Source: an uncultured Lachnospiraceae bacterium
GTDB lineage: Bacteria; Bacillota; Clostridia; Lachnospirales; Lachnospiraceae
Length of the DNA: 64,000 nt
Direction: 5' to 3'
Assembly (NCBI GenBank): GCA_934293375.1
Contig: CAKQYS010000001.1
Location: forward strand, 186,001 to 250,000
Positions 34,452-44,974 of this stretch are shown here, piece by piece (position 1 is the first letter of the stretch; each line of letters opens with the position of its first letter). Made by a program: the position numbers and the translations under genes. The notes beneath the pieces are model-generated. The model saw nothing but the letters and a program-made list of their open reading frames with translations, did not search any database and had not been told where the DNA came from.

Positions 34452-36300
34452 AGCAGACACCTCCTCCGAACTTCATAGCACCACAACCACTGCAGGACAT
34501 CCGGCAGTTCGGTGTAACGATGCCTTCTTTGGCACGCTGCCATTCTCGCAACAGAAACTGTTTGGTCACACCGGTATCAATGAAATCCCATGGGAATATT
34601 TCATCTTCGGCGCGCTCTCTTGTCAGATAAAATGCGATATCAAGATCATGTGCTTCAAATGCGTTCATCCAGCGTTCATGAGAATAAAACTCAGACCATG
34701 CATCATAGATACCTCCATTTTGATAGACATCGTAGATAACATCTGCTACTCTCCTGTCACCCCTTGCAAGAATGCCCTCTAACAAAGATACATCAGCAGC
34801 GTGATACTGGAATTTTAACCGCTTATGATTTAGCTGCTCTTTGAACTTGTCTTTCACATAATGTGCTTTTTGGGTAAAGCTTTCCATGCTGTCCATCGGT
34901 GCCCATTGGAACGGTGTGAACGGTTTTGGAACAAAGAAAGATGCACTCGCTGTGATCGCAACCGGACCGGATGTTCTCTTTTCTTTTGGGACAGTATCAT
35001 AATATACTTCAGCCAACAGTTCGGAAAGTTTTGCGATACCCTCCACATCTTCATATGTTTCAAAAGGCTGTCCCAGCATAAAATAGAGTTTGACCTTGTT
35101 CCAACCGCCTATAAATGCCTGTCTGGCACCTTCTGTAATGTCCTCTTCTGTCAGACCCTTATTGATCACATTTCTTTGTTTTTGTGTACCGGCTTCCGGT
35201 GCAAATGTCAGACTCGTCTTTTTGATATCCTGTACCTTGCTCATGACATCCAATGAAAATGCATCAATACGAAGTGATGGCAGGGATATATTGACCTTAC
35301 GCCCGCCCATTTCATCTATCAAAAAGGAGATCAACTCCGGAAGTTCTGTAAAATCACTGGAACTTAGAGAACTGAGAGAAATCTCCTCATGTCCTGTATT
35401 ATCAATCATCGTCTTTGCATAACGCTTCAGATCCTCAAGATCCCGGTTCCGGACAGGACGATAGATCATACCCGCCTGACAGAAACGGCACCCTCTGATA
35501 CATCCGCGCATAATTTCAAGCACAGCACGATCCTGTGTTACCTTGATATAGGGTACCAGTGGTTTTTCCGGATAGGTTGTGTTTCGCATATCCGTCACCA
35601 GCTGTTTGGTAATCGTGCGAGGAACATCGTCATAGAGGGGCACAAAGGATGCGATCGTTCCATCTTCGTGATAAGATACTGTATATAAAGATGGAACATA
35701 TAATCCGGGAATGTGTGACGCTTCGCGCAAAAATGCTGCTCTGTTCTGCTTGCCTATCTGCTTATACAGATCCAGAAGCTGGTCATATACCACTTCACCT
35801 TCTCCGATATAAATAATATCGAAGAAATCTGCAATCGGTTCAGGGTTGTAGGTACATGGACCTCCGCCGATCACAATCGGATCCTCTGCCCCTCTGTCTT
35901 TGGCATAAATCGGGATCTGTGCAAGGTCGATCACCTGTAAAATGTTGGTATAACACATTTCGTATTGAATTGTAATACCCAAAAAATCAAACTGCCGTAT
36001 CGGCTCCTGAGATTCTAAGGCAAATAACGGAATCTGATTCTTTCGCATGATGGCATCTAAATCCGGCCAAGGTGAATATACCCGTTCACACCATGTATCC
36101 GGACGTTTGTTCAGCATATCATAAAGAATTTGAATCCCTAAATGACTCATGCCAATCTCATATACATCCGGAAAACACATAGCGAACCGGATATCAATCT
36201 GTTCAGGATCTTTTTTGACATGATTGATCTCATTGCCGATATATCGTGCCGGTTTTTCAATTGTCATAAGTATTTCATCTGATAAAGCTAATTTCTGCAT
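34435..36300 (-). CDS. TIGR03960 B12-binding-type radical SAM protein
   Basis: The 621-residue protein has an N-terminal cobalamin-binding-like region (about 20-200), then a radical SAM domain whose cluster cysteines lie in RGCIRGCRFCQAG (about 260-272). The tail has CRMSCSGCGAMKFGGGVC, a further cysteine-rich patch that may hold metal. The three-gene set with DUF2344 and RNase E/G is conserved in Clostridia; the substrate is not known. Confidence 0.93.
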   Translation of the reverse strand: MQKLALSDEILMTIEKPARYIGNEINHVKKDPEQIDIRFAMCFPDVYEIGMSHLGIQILYDMLNKRPDTWCERVYSPWPDLDAIMRKNQIPLFALESQEPIRQFDFLGITIQYEMCYTNILQVIDLAQIPIYAKDRGAEDPIVIGGGPCTYNPEPIADFFDIIYIGEGEVVYDQLLDLYKQIGKQNRAAFLREASHIPGLYVPSLYTVSYHEDGTIASFVPLYDDVPRTITKQLVTDMRNTTYPEKPLVPYIKVTQDRAVLEIMRGCIRGCRFCQAGMIYRPVRNRDLEDLKRYAKTMIDNTGHEEISLSSLSSSDFTELPELISFLIDEMGGRKVNISLPSLRIDAFSLDVMSKVQDIKKTSLTFAPEAGTQKQRNVINKGLTEEDITEGARQAFIGGWNKVKLYFMLGQPFETYEDVEGIAKLSELLAEVYYDTVPKEKRTSGPVAITASASFFVPKPFTPFQWAPMDSMESFTQKAHYVKDKFKEQLNHKRLKFQYHAADVSLLEGILARGDRRVADVIYDVYQNGGIYDAWSEFYSHERWMNAFEAHDLDIAFYLTRERAEDEIFPWDFIDTGVTKQFLLREWQRAKEGIVTPNCRMSCSGCGAMKFGGGVCYEAKN

Positions 36301-36315
36301 AGTACATCCTTTAAA

Positions 36316-36651
36316 TTATTCTATATATTGAGATACCAGTGCAGTCACCCATTCTATAAACGCACTGTTTTCAATCTGTTCGTAGGTAGAACGGATCCGT
36401 TCATTTTTGCTGATATTCTTACTGATGGCGGACACATAATCATGTTTGGTATCCAGATAATCTACCGCAAAAAACAGAGATACGATACAGATACAAACTA
36501 AAGAAAAGTGCATTGTTTTGTGATGTGTTCCCATATTGGATCCGGATAGATCAGTCTGATAACAACTGCCGGATACTCTTTGATTGATCTGTTGTCTGTC
36601 ATCTTGTGCCTGTTTACGCAGGCGTACGATGGGATCTGTCTGTTCCGTCAT
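36316..36651 (-). CDS. hypothetical single-pass membrane protein
   Basis: The 111-residue protein has a polar N-terminus (about 1-45), one membrane segment (about 47-63, SLVCICIVSLFFAVDYL) and a polar C-terminal part. It precedes the TIGR03960 gene by 15 bases on the same strand. The ATG follows ATGGAGAGC. No family is recognised and no function can be given. Confidence 0.62.
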   Translation of the reverse strand: MTEQTDPIVRLRKQAQDDRQQINQRVSGSCYQTDLSGSNMGTHHKTMHFSLVCICIVSLFFAVDYLDTKHDYVSAISKNISKNERIRSTYEQIENSAFIEWVTALVSQYIE

Positions 36652-36718
36652 AGAAGCTCTCCATATGCTCTTCTATGCATTATATGACCTTTCCCGATAT
36701 TCCATACATCTCAGATGG

Positions 36719-36756
36719 AAAAAGTCGTCCTACATAGTATTGTAAGACGACTTTAG
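36719..36756 (-). terminator. tyrS terminator
   Basis: A stem AAAGTCGTC..TAC/GTA..GACGACTTT (9+3 bp with a one-base mismatch) is followed on the reverse strand by TT CC. It ends the ACT-PFL-tyrS unit. Confidence 0.75.
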
Positions 36757-36766
36757 GAAGCTTATA

Positions 36767-38026
36767 TTATACAAACATAATCTTGTAAATATTCTTCTTA
36801 CCCTTCTTTAAGATGATATAATCTTCCCCGTTTAAGGTGTCTTTTGTAATCTTGAAAAATGGATCAGTAATCTTCTCATCATTGATACTGACACCACCTT
36901 GTGTCACATTTCTTCTGGCATCACCATTGGAACTGCACATACCGGTATTCACCAATACATTTAAGAGTCCCATACCTTCCTCCAGGACAGCATTATCGTA
37001 GGTTACAGAAGGCATATCTGCACTTACACCACCATTTGCAAATACTGCACGTGCTGCATCCTGTGCCTTTTTGGCTTCTTCTTCACCATGTACGATCTTA
37101 GTGATCTCATATGCCAACACTTCCTTAGCTTCGTTGATCTTCGCCCCTTCTAAAGCACCAAGACGACGAACCTCGTCCATTGGAAGGAATGTTAAAAGTC
37201 CAAGACAACGCTCTACATTCGCATCCTCAATGTTTCTCCAGTACTGGTAGAACTCATAAGGGGTTGTCTTGTTTGGATCCAGCCATACTGCACCTTTCAT
37301 AGTCTTGCCCATCTTCTTACCATCCGATGTTGTAAGCAGGGTAAATGTCAGTCCGAATGCAGGATCCTTAGCCAATGTTTCACCCGGATGTGCTGCAACT
37401 TCCTTTCTACGGATCAAGGAAGCACCGGCTAAAATATTAGACCACTGATCATCGCCACCCATCTCCACTTTACAGCCATACATCTGGTTTAACTTGTAGA
37501 AATCGTATGCCTGCATCAGCATGTAGTTAAACTCAAAGAAAGTAAGACCGTTTTCCATACGCTGCTTGTAGCACTCAGCTGTCAGCATACGATTTACTGA
37601 AAAATGGACACCAATCTCACGCAGAAATTCAACATAATTTAAATCTAACAGCCAGTCAGCATTGTTGACCATAATCGCCTTATCATTATCAAAATTAATA
37701 AAGTGAGAAAGCTGCTCTTTGAAGCGGTTTGCATTATAATCAATCGTTTCTCTAGTCATCATCGTACGCATATCTGACTTGCCTGATGGATCACCGATCA
37801 TAGTGGTACCACCACCGATCAGAGCGATCGGTGTATGGCCATGCTGCTGCATATGCATCATTGCCATAATAGTGAGGAAATGACCGGCTGTCAGACTGTC
37901 TGCTGTGGCATCAAAACCGATATAAAACTTTACTTTTTCTTTGCCCAGCAGTTCTCTTAATTGTTCATCATGCGTAGTCTGTGCTATAAAACCACGCTCT
38001 TTTAATATGTCATATACATTTTCCAT
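36767..38026 (-). CDS. tyrS: tyrosyl-tRNA synthetase
   Basis: The 419-residue class I synthetase has [13 protein letters not shown] with TAGH in the HIGH position, the Tyr-binding GGDDQWSNI, the KMSKS-like KKMGKT, and a C-terminal S4 RNA-binding domain (about 350-415). No T-box leader is visible: only 18 bases separate it from the PFL gene upstream. Confidence 0.97.
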   Translation of the reverse strand: MENVYDILKERGFIAQTTHDEQLRELLGKEKVKFYIGFDATADSLTAGHFLTIMAMMHMQQHGHTPIALIGGGTTMIGDPSGKSDMRTMMTRETIDYNANRFKEQLSHFINFDNDKAIMVNNADWLLDLNYVEFLREIGVHFSVNRMLTAECYKQRMENGLTFFEFNYMLMQAYDFYKLNQMYGCKVEMGGDDQWSNILAGASLIRRKEVAAHPGETLAKDPAFGLTFTLLTTSDGKKMGKTMKGAVWLDPNKTTPYEFYQYWRNIEDANVERCLGLLTFLPMDEVRRLGALEGAKINEAKEVLAYEITKIVHGEEEAKKAQDAARAVFANGGVSADMPSVTYDNAVLEEGMGLLNVLVNTGMCSSNGDARRNVTQGGVSINDEKITDPFFKITKDTLNGEDYIILKKGKKNIYKIMFV

Positions 38027-38044
38027 TTTATTTACTCCTTACAA

Positions 38045-39409
38045 TTAATTCTTAAAACTATGGATCGGTGCCGGAATTCTGCCCGGACGGTTCACAAATG
38101 CATCACACGAGAAAGCATTTACCGGCATGATCGGTGCGTATCCAAGCAATCCTCCAAACTCTACCTGATCGCCTACGCCCTTGCCAATGACAGGAATCAC
38201 ACGGACTGCAGTTGTCTTCTGGTTTACCATGCCGATTGCCATCTCATCCGCAATAATACCGGAAATGGTGGTTGCCTTAGTATCACCGGGAATCGCAATC
38301 ATGTCAAGTCCGACAGAACATACGCATGTCATTGCCTCCAATTTCTCAAGCGACAATGCACCGGCAGTGACAGCATCGATCATACGCTGATCCTCACTGA
38401 CCGGAATAAAGGCACCGGAAAGACCACCTACATATGAGGAGGCCATAACACCGCCCTTCTTTACCTGGTCATTTAACAGGGCAAGTGCTGCGGTTGTACC
38501 CGGCGCACCGGCATATTCGAGTCCGATTTCTTCTAAAATCTCGCCAACACTATCGCCTACAGCCGGGGTAGGTGCCAGTGACAGATCAATAATACCAAAC
38601 GGAACCCCCAGTCTCTTGGATGCTTCCTGTGCAACTAATTGACCAACTCTTGTGATCTTGAACGCAGTCTTCTTGATTGTCTCACATAATACCTCAAAAC
38701 TCTCTCCACGCACATGTTCCAGTGCAGCCTTAACCACACCCGGACCGCTGACACCGACATTGATAATACGGTCAGCCTCTGTTACACCATGAAATGCACC
38801 AGCCATAAATGGATTATCATCCGGCGCATTGCAGAACACTACAAACTTGGCATTGCCGATACAATCCTGCTCCTTCGTAAGTTCAGAGGTTTCCAGAATG
38901 ATATCCCCGATCAGACGGATTGCATCCATATTGATGCCGGTCTTGGTGGAACCTACATTGACAGAACTGCACACATAGGTGGTGCTTGCTAATGCCTTTG
39001 GAATCGAACGGATCAACAGCTCATCTGCTGTAGTCATTCCCTTAGAAACAAGTGCAGAGTATCCACCGATAAAATTCACCCCACATGTCTTCGCTGCACG
39101 ATCCAATGCCTGTGCCAGCTTGACAAAATCATCACTGGTTTTGCAGACAGAACCGCCTACCAGAGAAATTGGTGTGATGGAAATTCTTTTATTTACGATT
39201 GGAACACCAAATTCCATGCCGATATCGTCACCGGTCTTGACTAAGTCCTTTGCTGACGAGGTGATCTTATCATAAATCTTTTCACATGTCTCATCCACAT
39301 TCTTACCAACGCAGTCCAATAGAGAAATACCCATTGTGATCGTTCGTACATCCAGATTCATCTTATCGATCATCCGGTTCGTCTCAATTACTTCTTTTAT
39401 ATCAATCAT
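38045..39409 (-). CDS. PFL family protein (UPF0210/DUF711)
   Basis: The 454-residue protein of the DUF711 family is structurally related to pyruvate formate-lyase but lacks a glycyl-radical tail here. The family blocks [13 protein letters not shown] and FIGGYSALV are present. It follows an ACT-domain gene after 36 bases, the same pair seen in many Firmicutes and Archaea. Its function is unestablished. Confidence 0.92.
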   Translation of the reverse strand: MIDIKEVIETNRMIDKMNLDVRTITMGISLLDCVGKNVDETCEKIYDKITSSAKDLVKTGDDIGMEFGVPIVNKRISITPISLVGGSVCKTSDDFVKLAQALDRAAKTCGVNFIGGYSALVSKGMTTADELLIRSIPKALASTTYVCSSVNVGSTKTGINMDAIRLIGDIILETSELTKEQDCIGNAKFVVFCNAPDDNPFMAGAFHGVTEADRIINVGVSGPGVVKAALEHVRGESFEVLCETIKKTAFKITRVGQLVAQEASKRLGVPFGIIDLSLAPTPAVGDSVGEILEEIGLEYAGAPGTTAALALLNDQVKKGGVMASSYVGGLSGAFIPVSEDQRMIDAVTAGALSLEKLEAMTCVCSVGLDMIAIPGDTKATTISGIIADEMAIGMVNQKTTAVRVIPVIGKGVGDQVEFGGLLGYAPIMPVNAFSCDAFVNRPGRIPAPIHSFKN

Positions 39410-39445
39410 AATCTATGTACCTTTCTGTATATTCTGATATATGTA

Positions 39446-39718
39446 TTAGATTCTATGCATTTTGTTGAAGATATCCTCATGCTGGACACGGATCAGGACT
39501 CCTATCTCCTCTCCCACAGCATTCAGCTCCTTGGAGATTGTTTCAAGATCCTTAGGGGACTCTTCTGCATTTACAATCATCATCATATTAAAATACCCTT
39601 GTACAATGGTCTGTGAAATATCTAAAATATTGATCTGGCTGTCAGCCAGATAGTTGCATACCCGGGCAATAATGCCCACCTTGTCGGTTCCTACGACCGT
39701 AATAATCGTCTTTTTCAT
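39446..39718 (-). CDS. ACT domain protein
   Basis: The 90-residue stand-alone ACT domain begins MKKTIITVVGTDKVGIIARV and has ISQTIVQGYFNMMMIV. It probably binds an amino acid or similar effector and partners the PFL protein next door; the ligand is unknown. The ATG at 39718 follows AGGGAGGAC, and the longer ORF would run into the MBL gene's end without a ribosome site. Confidence 0.9.
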   Translation of the reverse strand: MKKTIITVVGTDKVGIIARVCNYLADSQINILDISQTIVQGYFNMMMIVNAEESPKDLETISKELNAVGEEIGVLIRVQHEDIFNKMHRI

Positions 39719-39761
39719 GTGAATGTCCTCCCTTTTATCTGCCTCTTTCATCAGATGGCTT

Positions 39762-40559
39762 CTATAACTCAAAGTGTGCCGATGGCACATCTCTGCTTGC
39801 AACAGTTAAATGAAAATCCTCAGGCTCTGCTCCGTATGGATTATCGGACAATGCCAGTCTGACGGTTTCATATGCCAGATCCGGATAGTTGTTTTCTTTA
39901 CTGAGATGTCCCAGTACAATGCCCTTCACATGCTCATGGAGCAGCTTTGTGATAAATTCCCCTGAGAGTTCATTGGATAAATGACCATGATCACTTAGTA
40001 TACGCTTTTTTAAGGCATAAGGATACGGACCAACTTCCAACATATTGACATCGTGGTTCGCTTCTATCAGCATCAGATCTGATTTCTTGAGCTTATCTAA
40101 CAGATATGGATTATAGTTTCCAAGATCGGTTACAATGCTGATCTTCTTGTTTTGGTGCTGGAAATGATAGCACACAGGATCGGCTGCATCATGCCAGATA
40201 CGGTTCGCTTCAATTTCAATATCTCCGATCTGAAACGGTTCATCCGGTATCACGCTTTGATACAATGTGGTATCGTACTCACCCAGACTTGACATTTCCT
40301 TAAGAGACTGGATCGTACGAAAGGTTGCATACATCGGTATCTGATATTTTCGTGCCAGTACACCAAGTGCTTTTGTGTGATCACTATGTTCATGTGTGAT
40401 CAATATCCCCGCAATATCTTTACAGGTTAGGGACAGCGTTTCAAGCCCTTGCGTAATGCGTTTGGCACTGACACCCGCATCAATCAGCAATTTTGTGCGT
40501 TCACTTCCGACATATATGCAATTTCCACTACTGCCACTTGCGATACTTAAAAATTCCAT
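39762..40559 (-). CDS. MBL fold metallo-hydrolase, WalJ/YycJ type
   Basis: The 265-residue protein has the metal-binding THEHSDH motif (about 54-60) and further His and Asp ligands in the typical spacing. It begins with EFLSIASGSSGNCIYVGSERTKLLIDAG, as in the YycJ/WalJ family, an exonuclease-like branch with links to cell wall control in other Firmicutes. Here it is not next to a WalKR system. The ATG follows AAGAGAAG. Confidence 0.9.
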   Translation of the reverse strand: MEFLSIASGSSGNCIYVGSERTKLLIDAGVSAKRITQGLETLSLTCKDIAGILITHEHSDHTKALGVLARKYQIPMYATFRTIQSLKEMSSLGEYDTTLYQSVIPDEPFQIGDIEIEANRIWHDAADPVCYHFQHQNKKISIVTDLGNYNPYLLDKLKKSDLMLIEANHDVNMLEVGPYPYALKKRILSDHGHLSNELSGEFITKLLHEHVKGIVLGHLSKENNYPDLAYETVRLALSDNPYGAEPEDFHLTVASRDVPSAHFEL

Positions 40560-40621
40560 CTGTCAACTTCTCTTTCTCATCTGTTAAATTCTCACACTAA
40601 CCACAGTATTATAGCACATAA

Positions 40622-42271
40622 TTATGAATTCTCAAAGCCATAACTGTCAGGTTTTAGAATTTTGTTGATTTTATCAGGTAAAATGTCTTTTTTTAGAATC
40701 GCTTCACTAAAAAATTCCAGTGTCGGCAGTTCATTGGCAATACAGCAAAGTCCATTTTGAGATGTAGTAAAGGTATAGATTCTGGAATTGGCCTCTTCCA
40801 GAAAGTCTATTCGCAGTACAAGCTGATGTATGGAAACAGTACATGCTACGCTCAGTGGATATCGATTGCTGCCAATCAATATATGCTGCTCTAAAACACC
40901 ATTTGTGACAGCTCGCAGAGTATAGCAATTTTGTATATCATACAGGTCAATATTGAAATGCTGATGTGACATTTCTATCGTGTCCGTCTGTTCACTGTTG
41001 GGATACAGACGATAAAATCGAATTCTTGTAATATCCGGCATCATCTGTTGATAGAATAACTGCATAAAAAATGGCATGACAGGCATGACACCATTGGGAA
41101 AATGAAATGTTTTCCCCAGCAGGTTATCTAACATTGACAAATCTTTATATGCTTTCATAACCGGAATAAAGGCAGATTGTGGCTTTTGAATTTTTTGCTG
41201 ATACACAAATGACCGTATCGGCTGCATCATTTCTTCATCGGGTAAAAAACATGCACTTCCTCCCTGTGTTGCTATGATCATGTCCTGTTCCGGAAATACA
41301 TAAACATTTTGCCCAAGCATGCCGTTAAACAGATAACCATCCTCCATGATCCAGCATTGAAATCCATAATCAAAACCGGGATGATTGGTTGTACATTGTT
41401 TTGTGGTGGCCATATTTACATAGTCCGGAGAGAGCAGTTGATATTTTCTCTTGCTTATGGCATCAATATGTGTACCATGATTGAGATATAACAGACCGAA
41501 TTTCGCCATGTCATGCAGAGACAGTTTCATCCCATACCCGCCTTTTTCAATGCCGCTTGGACAGGTATCCCAGGTAATGTCATAGATGTCCATAGGATTC
41601 AGCAGGCGTTCCCTGATCAGATCCATGACAGGTTTATGATATACCTGCTTCAATGCTGCACACAGCATATAGGAATGCATGCTGTTATAATAAAAATCTG
41701 TCCCGGGAGCAAATTTTGAGTCAGCCTGCAGATATGACCTGACCCATTGATCACTAAATGTCTGTGTCAGTTCATGAAAACAGACACCGGCCTGCATCGT
41801 AAGCAGGTGATAAATTGTAATATTGCGGATAGCAGCTGGGGTTTTAGATGTCATATAGGATGGGAACAGATCACATAATTTAGTGGAATAGGATAATTTC
41901 TGGTCATCTATTGCCAGTCCCACTGCCATGCCGGTTACGGTTTTACACATGGAATATGATACATGCCGGTAATTTTTTCGATAAGGCGCTGCATATTTTT
42001 CAAAGATGCATTTCCCATGTTTGACCACAAGCATTCCATGTAGATTATATCTCTCGGCAAATGTCATAAACAGATGATTTAACTGCATAGGACTGATGCC
42101 ATAACCAAAAGAAGGCCAAAACTTAAGATCATGCAAAGTATCCGTTTCCTGAAACGGCTCTTTTTCATAGATCCATTTTGGCCTATATTCCGTATTTTGT
42201 ATCAGATGTGACATAAATCTGAACAATTGATATTTCTGATTCATATGCAAACCTACCATTCTGCAGGTCAT
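40622..42271 (-). CDS. serine hydrolase (beta-lactamase/class C-like)
   Basis: The 549-residue protein has S107MCK110 as the SxxK nucleophile motif and a probable YxN (YYN at about 196-198). An HPGFDYG block lies where the KTG-like strand is expected. No signal peptide is seen, so it is probably cytoplasmic. The ATG overlaps the preceding stop as ATGA, supporting coupling; an inner ATG at 42244 is an alternative start. The C-terminal part (about 400-549) has no recognised domain. Its role next to an ASKHA/ferredoxin gene is unknown. Confidence 0.85.
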   Translation of the reverse strand: MTCRMVGLHMNQKYQLFRFMSHLIQNTEYRPKWIYEKEPFQETDTLHDLKFWPSFGYGISPMQLNHLFMTFAERYNLHGMLVVKHGKCIFEKYAAPYRKNYRHVSYSMCKTVTGMAVGLAIDDQKLSYSTKLCDLFPSYMTSKTPAAIRNITIYHLLTMQAGVCFHELTQTFSDQWVRSYLQADSKFAPGTDFYYNSMHSYMLCAALKQVYHKPVMDLIRERLLNPMDIYDITWDTCPSGIEKGGYGMKLSLHDMAKFGLLYLNHGTHIDAISKRKYQLLSPDYVNMATTKQCTTNHPGFDYGFQCWIMEDGYLFNGMLGQNVYVFPEQDMIIATQGGSACFLPDEEMMQPIRSFVYQQKIQKPQSAFIPVMKAYKDLSMLDNLLGKTFHFPNGVMPVMPFFMQLFYQQMMPDITRIRFYRLYPNSEQTDTIEMSHQHFNIDLYDIQNCYTLRAVTNGVLEQHILIGSNRYPLSVACTVSIHQLVLRIDFLEEANSRIYTFTTSQNGLCCIANELPTLEFFSEAILKKDILPDKINKILKPDSYGFENS

Positions 42272-43665
42272 TCGAATTTCATATTCTGAATATAACGGGA
42301 TTCGAAGCTGCTGTCATTTGCAAATACATGAATCTGTGTTCGGTCTACTATATGATCCGCCTGCATAAGGGCATCGTCCGGATCGGTCAGGAGTTTTACT
42401 GCACCGTTCAGTGAGGCATTTCCTGCAACTGTAACATTTGCTCCCGCCGGCAGCATACCAATTGCCACTGCACTGGTCAGATCCAGGTGAAAACCAAAAT
42501 TACCGGCAATATAAACATTACAATCCGCAACGGTTGTATCTGCTGTTAGAAGTAGTAGATCAATTCCTGTCCGGATCGCAGCTTTGGCCTTTAATACCTG
42601 CTCTAACATCTCCATCGTAATCGTCATACCATCTACAAACGAATATCCGTCTTGCCGGTAGCGTGGCATTAATCTTCCATCTTCTCTGATGATCCCACGT
42701 TGTCTTAATAGTGCAATACGGGAAAGAAGTGTTGTACTATAGCCGCCGGCTGTTACATAACCGTCAAATGCGCTGCCACATGCTGTTCCGCCTGCATATC
42801 CATGATCTGCATTTAATAATAGTATTTCCCCATTTGTTCCAAGATCAATCAACAAATCGTACTGTTTCTGTCTGCCAATCCGGCAAGCGACTGCTCCGGA
42901 AACAATATCAGCTCCTACAAATGCAGATATACCCGGATATATGCTTAGTTGAATATTATGATAGGTTTCCGGAATGCATGAAAGCTCGCAAAGCGAAGAA
43001 ATCGATCCTCGTATCGTATGCAGATGAGAGGAGAAAAATGGTGCATGTCCCAGAGATGCCGTGTCATAACCCATGAGAAGATGAATCATAGTTGTGTTGG
43101 CTGCAATTGAAATATGCTTCAGTACTGTTTCGTCTAACAAGACAGCATCCAGCATGGAATGGATCGCCGCAGTCAGTGATTCCCAGATCAATGTCTGAAG
43201 CATTTTTGCATGGATAGGGTCTTTTGCATAAGCGATTCTGGAAATAACATCAGCACCGTATACTGCCTGCGGGTTGTATATGGTATATTGGCACAATGAT
43301 GTTCCTGAGGACAGTGCAACCATGCATAATCCGATTGATGTTGTTCCGACATCAATTGCCACACCAATCTCGGTGCCGGATACAATCGGTTCTTTCGTAA
43401 GGATCTTTACTTCCGGATTATGTTTGATCGCAAACGGAAGCCGGATATGCAGATCAGAACTTACAATTGTTTTACAGGCTTTTTGATAGCTCTTAAGCTC
43501 CTCAATAAAAACAGTACAGGACAGACATTGTCCTCTACCGCCACAGTTTCCACGAAATACAGGTGGATGAACCATCTGCATGGCTTCAAATATTGTCTGT
43601 CCTGTTTGTGCATGAATTGTCATTTCCTGACCATACCGGTCAGTGATATAGATCGTATATATCAT
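42268..43665 (-). CDS. ferredoxin-ASKHA fusion, RACo-like (DUF4445)
   Basis: The first 80 residues form a [2Fe-2S] ferredoxin-like domain with Cys 41, 47, 50 and 64. From about 95 on there is an ASKHA ATPase fold (IGVAIDVGTTSIGLCMV, DLGTNGEI). This matches reductive activators of corrinoid proteins, but the 465 residues are shorter than the roughly 630 of typical RACo because the linker is missing. No corrinoid protein or methyltransferase is in the window. The ATG follows CGGAGATAA. Confidence 0.88.
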   Translation of the reverse strand: MIYTIYITDRYGQEMTIHAQTGQTIFEAMQMVHPPVFRGNCGGRGQCLSCTVFIEELKSYQKACKTIVSSDLHIRLPFAIKHNPEVKILTKEPIVSGTEIGVAIDVGTTSIGLCMVALSSGTSLCQYTIYNPQAVYGADVISRIAYAKDPIHAKMLQTLIWESLTAAIHSMLDAVLLDETVLKHISIAANTTMIHLLMGYDTASLGHAPFFSSHLHTIRGSISSLCELSCIPETYHNIQLSIYPGISAFVGADIVSGAVACRIGRQKQYDLLIDLGTNGEILLLNADHGYAGGTACGSAFDGYVTAGGYSTTLLSRIALLRQRGIIREDGRLMPRYRQDGYSFVDGMTITMEMLEQVLKAKAAIRTGIDLLLLTADTTVADCNVYIAGNFGFHLDLTSAVAIGMLPAGANVTVAGNASLNGAVKLLTDPDDALMQADHIVDRTQIHVFANDSSFESRYIQNMKFE

Positions 43666-43670
43666 AAATA

Positions 43671-44963
43671 TTATCTCCGTATGATGGAATCAAGCACTTC
43701 AAAAAATTCTTTAAAAGTCTTCTGACAACACATAGGATCATCTATCACCATGCCATCGGTTCTGCATCCGGTAATTGCAAATGCCATTGCCATTCTATGA
43801 TCCTGATAGGTATGTACGGTTATGGCGTTTGGATGTCCCGGACTGATCATAACACCGTCTTCCTGTTCGGTTACTTTGATCCCCATTCTGGTCAATTCTG
43901 TAACAATACCATGAATACGGTCTGATTCCTGCCGTCTGATATGCGCCACACCTGTAATCTTTGTTTCAGAATCCGCAAATGGTGCGATCGCTGCCAAGGT
44001 CATCGTCTGATCAGAAAAATCACTCATGTCCACAGTAATACCTTTTAATGATTTCGATGGACCCGTGAGAGCAATTCCGTCAACATCATCATGCATGGTA
44101 CAGCCCATATCTTGTAATACTTTCAGAAACTGAATATCACCCTGTGTGGCATCCGGATGGACATGCAGAACCTTGCCGGTTGTACCTTTAATGGCTGCCA
44201 ATGCATAAAAATAACATGCTGCGGAAATATCCGGTTCGATCTGATACTTCTGTGCGATATAATGCTGCCCACCTGTTACTTTGTATGTATTATGATCCAA
44301 TTGTACCACGGATACACCGAAATCCTGCATCATCCGTGTGGAAATCTTTACATATGCTCTGGCATCTCTGTTGCCGGTAAGTCGGATGCATAATCCATTC
44401 TTTCTCATAACTGCACATAACAATAATGCTGATAAGAACTGACTGCTGGCATCAATATCAAGTGGTACATATGCAGGACTAAGTTCCTGACATCCTGTAA
44501 TGTGAAAAGGAAACGCATAAGGCTGCTCATCGTAACGAATGTGTGCCCCCAGCATCTCAAGAGCTAACAACAATGGCTTCATCGGTCGTTTCTGCATCTG
44601 TGGAGAGGATGTCACATGAAAAGACTGTCCGGATAATGCAAGCATAGCCGTCAAAAATCTGGCAGCAGTGCCTGCACTGCCGACATAGACCTCTCTCTCC
44701 TGCCCGCATGCCGGAATCTGTCCGTCCAATCCATGAATCGTAACAACTTTGGCAGAACGGTCTATGTGAATATCATATCCGATCGACGACAACGCCTCCA
44801 TAAACACTTCTGAATCATCACTCAGCAACACCCCCTGCAATGTAGTGGTACCATTTGCCAGCGCCCCAAGCAAAAGAGCTCTGTTGGTAATGCTTTTGGA
44901 TCCCGGTACCTGTACGCAGAACGGCTGCAGAGGTTTTGTATCTATACAGTTATACTGTTCCAT
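43671..44963 (-). CDS. aroA: 3-phosphoshikimate 1-carboxyvinyltransferase (EPSP synthase)
   Basis: The 430-residue enzyme transfers enolpyruvate from PEP to shikimate 3-phosphate. PGSKSITNRALLLGALANG, SAGTAARF, DFSDQTMTLA, RRQESDRI and YQDHRMAMAFA hold the substrate and catalytic residues. The ATG follows TAGAGGTAGG. It sits between an ilvA-type gene and the ASKHA gene, away from aroB, so the shikimate genes are scattered. Confidence 0.97.
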   Translation of the reverse strand: MEQYNCIDTKPLQPFCVQVPGSKSITNRALLLGALANGTTTLQGVLLSDDSEVFMEALSSIGYDIHIDRSAKVVTIHGLDGQIPACGQEREVYVGSAGTAARFLTAMLALSGQSFHVTSSPQMQKRPMKPLLLALEMLGAHIRYDEQPYAFPFHITGCQELSPAYVPLDIDASSQFLSALLLCAVMRKNGLCIRLTGNRDARAYVKISTRMMQDFGVSVVQLDHNTYKVTGGQHYIAQKYQIEPDISAACYFYALAAIKGTTGKVLHVHPDATQGDIQFLKVLQDMGCTMHDDVDGIALTGPSKSLKGITVDMSDFSDQTMTLAAIAPFADSETKITGVAHIRRQESDRIHGIVTELTRMGIKVTEQEDGVMISPGHPNAITVHTYQDHRMAMAFAITGCRTDGMVIDDPMCCQKTFKEFFEVLDSIIRR

Positions 44964-44974
44964 AAGACCTACCT

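Noticed and set aside
34861..35256. Forward ORF of 131 codons
   Set aside because: It is the opposite-strand shadow of the TIGR03960 radical SAM gene; cysteine-rich low-complexity sequence without a family match.
38027..38060. T-box leader ahead of tyrS
   Set aside because: Only 18 bases separate tyrS from the upstream gene, with no room for a T-box.
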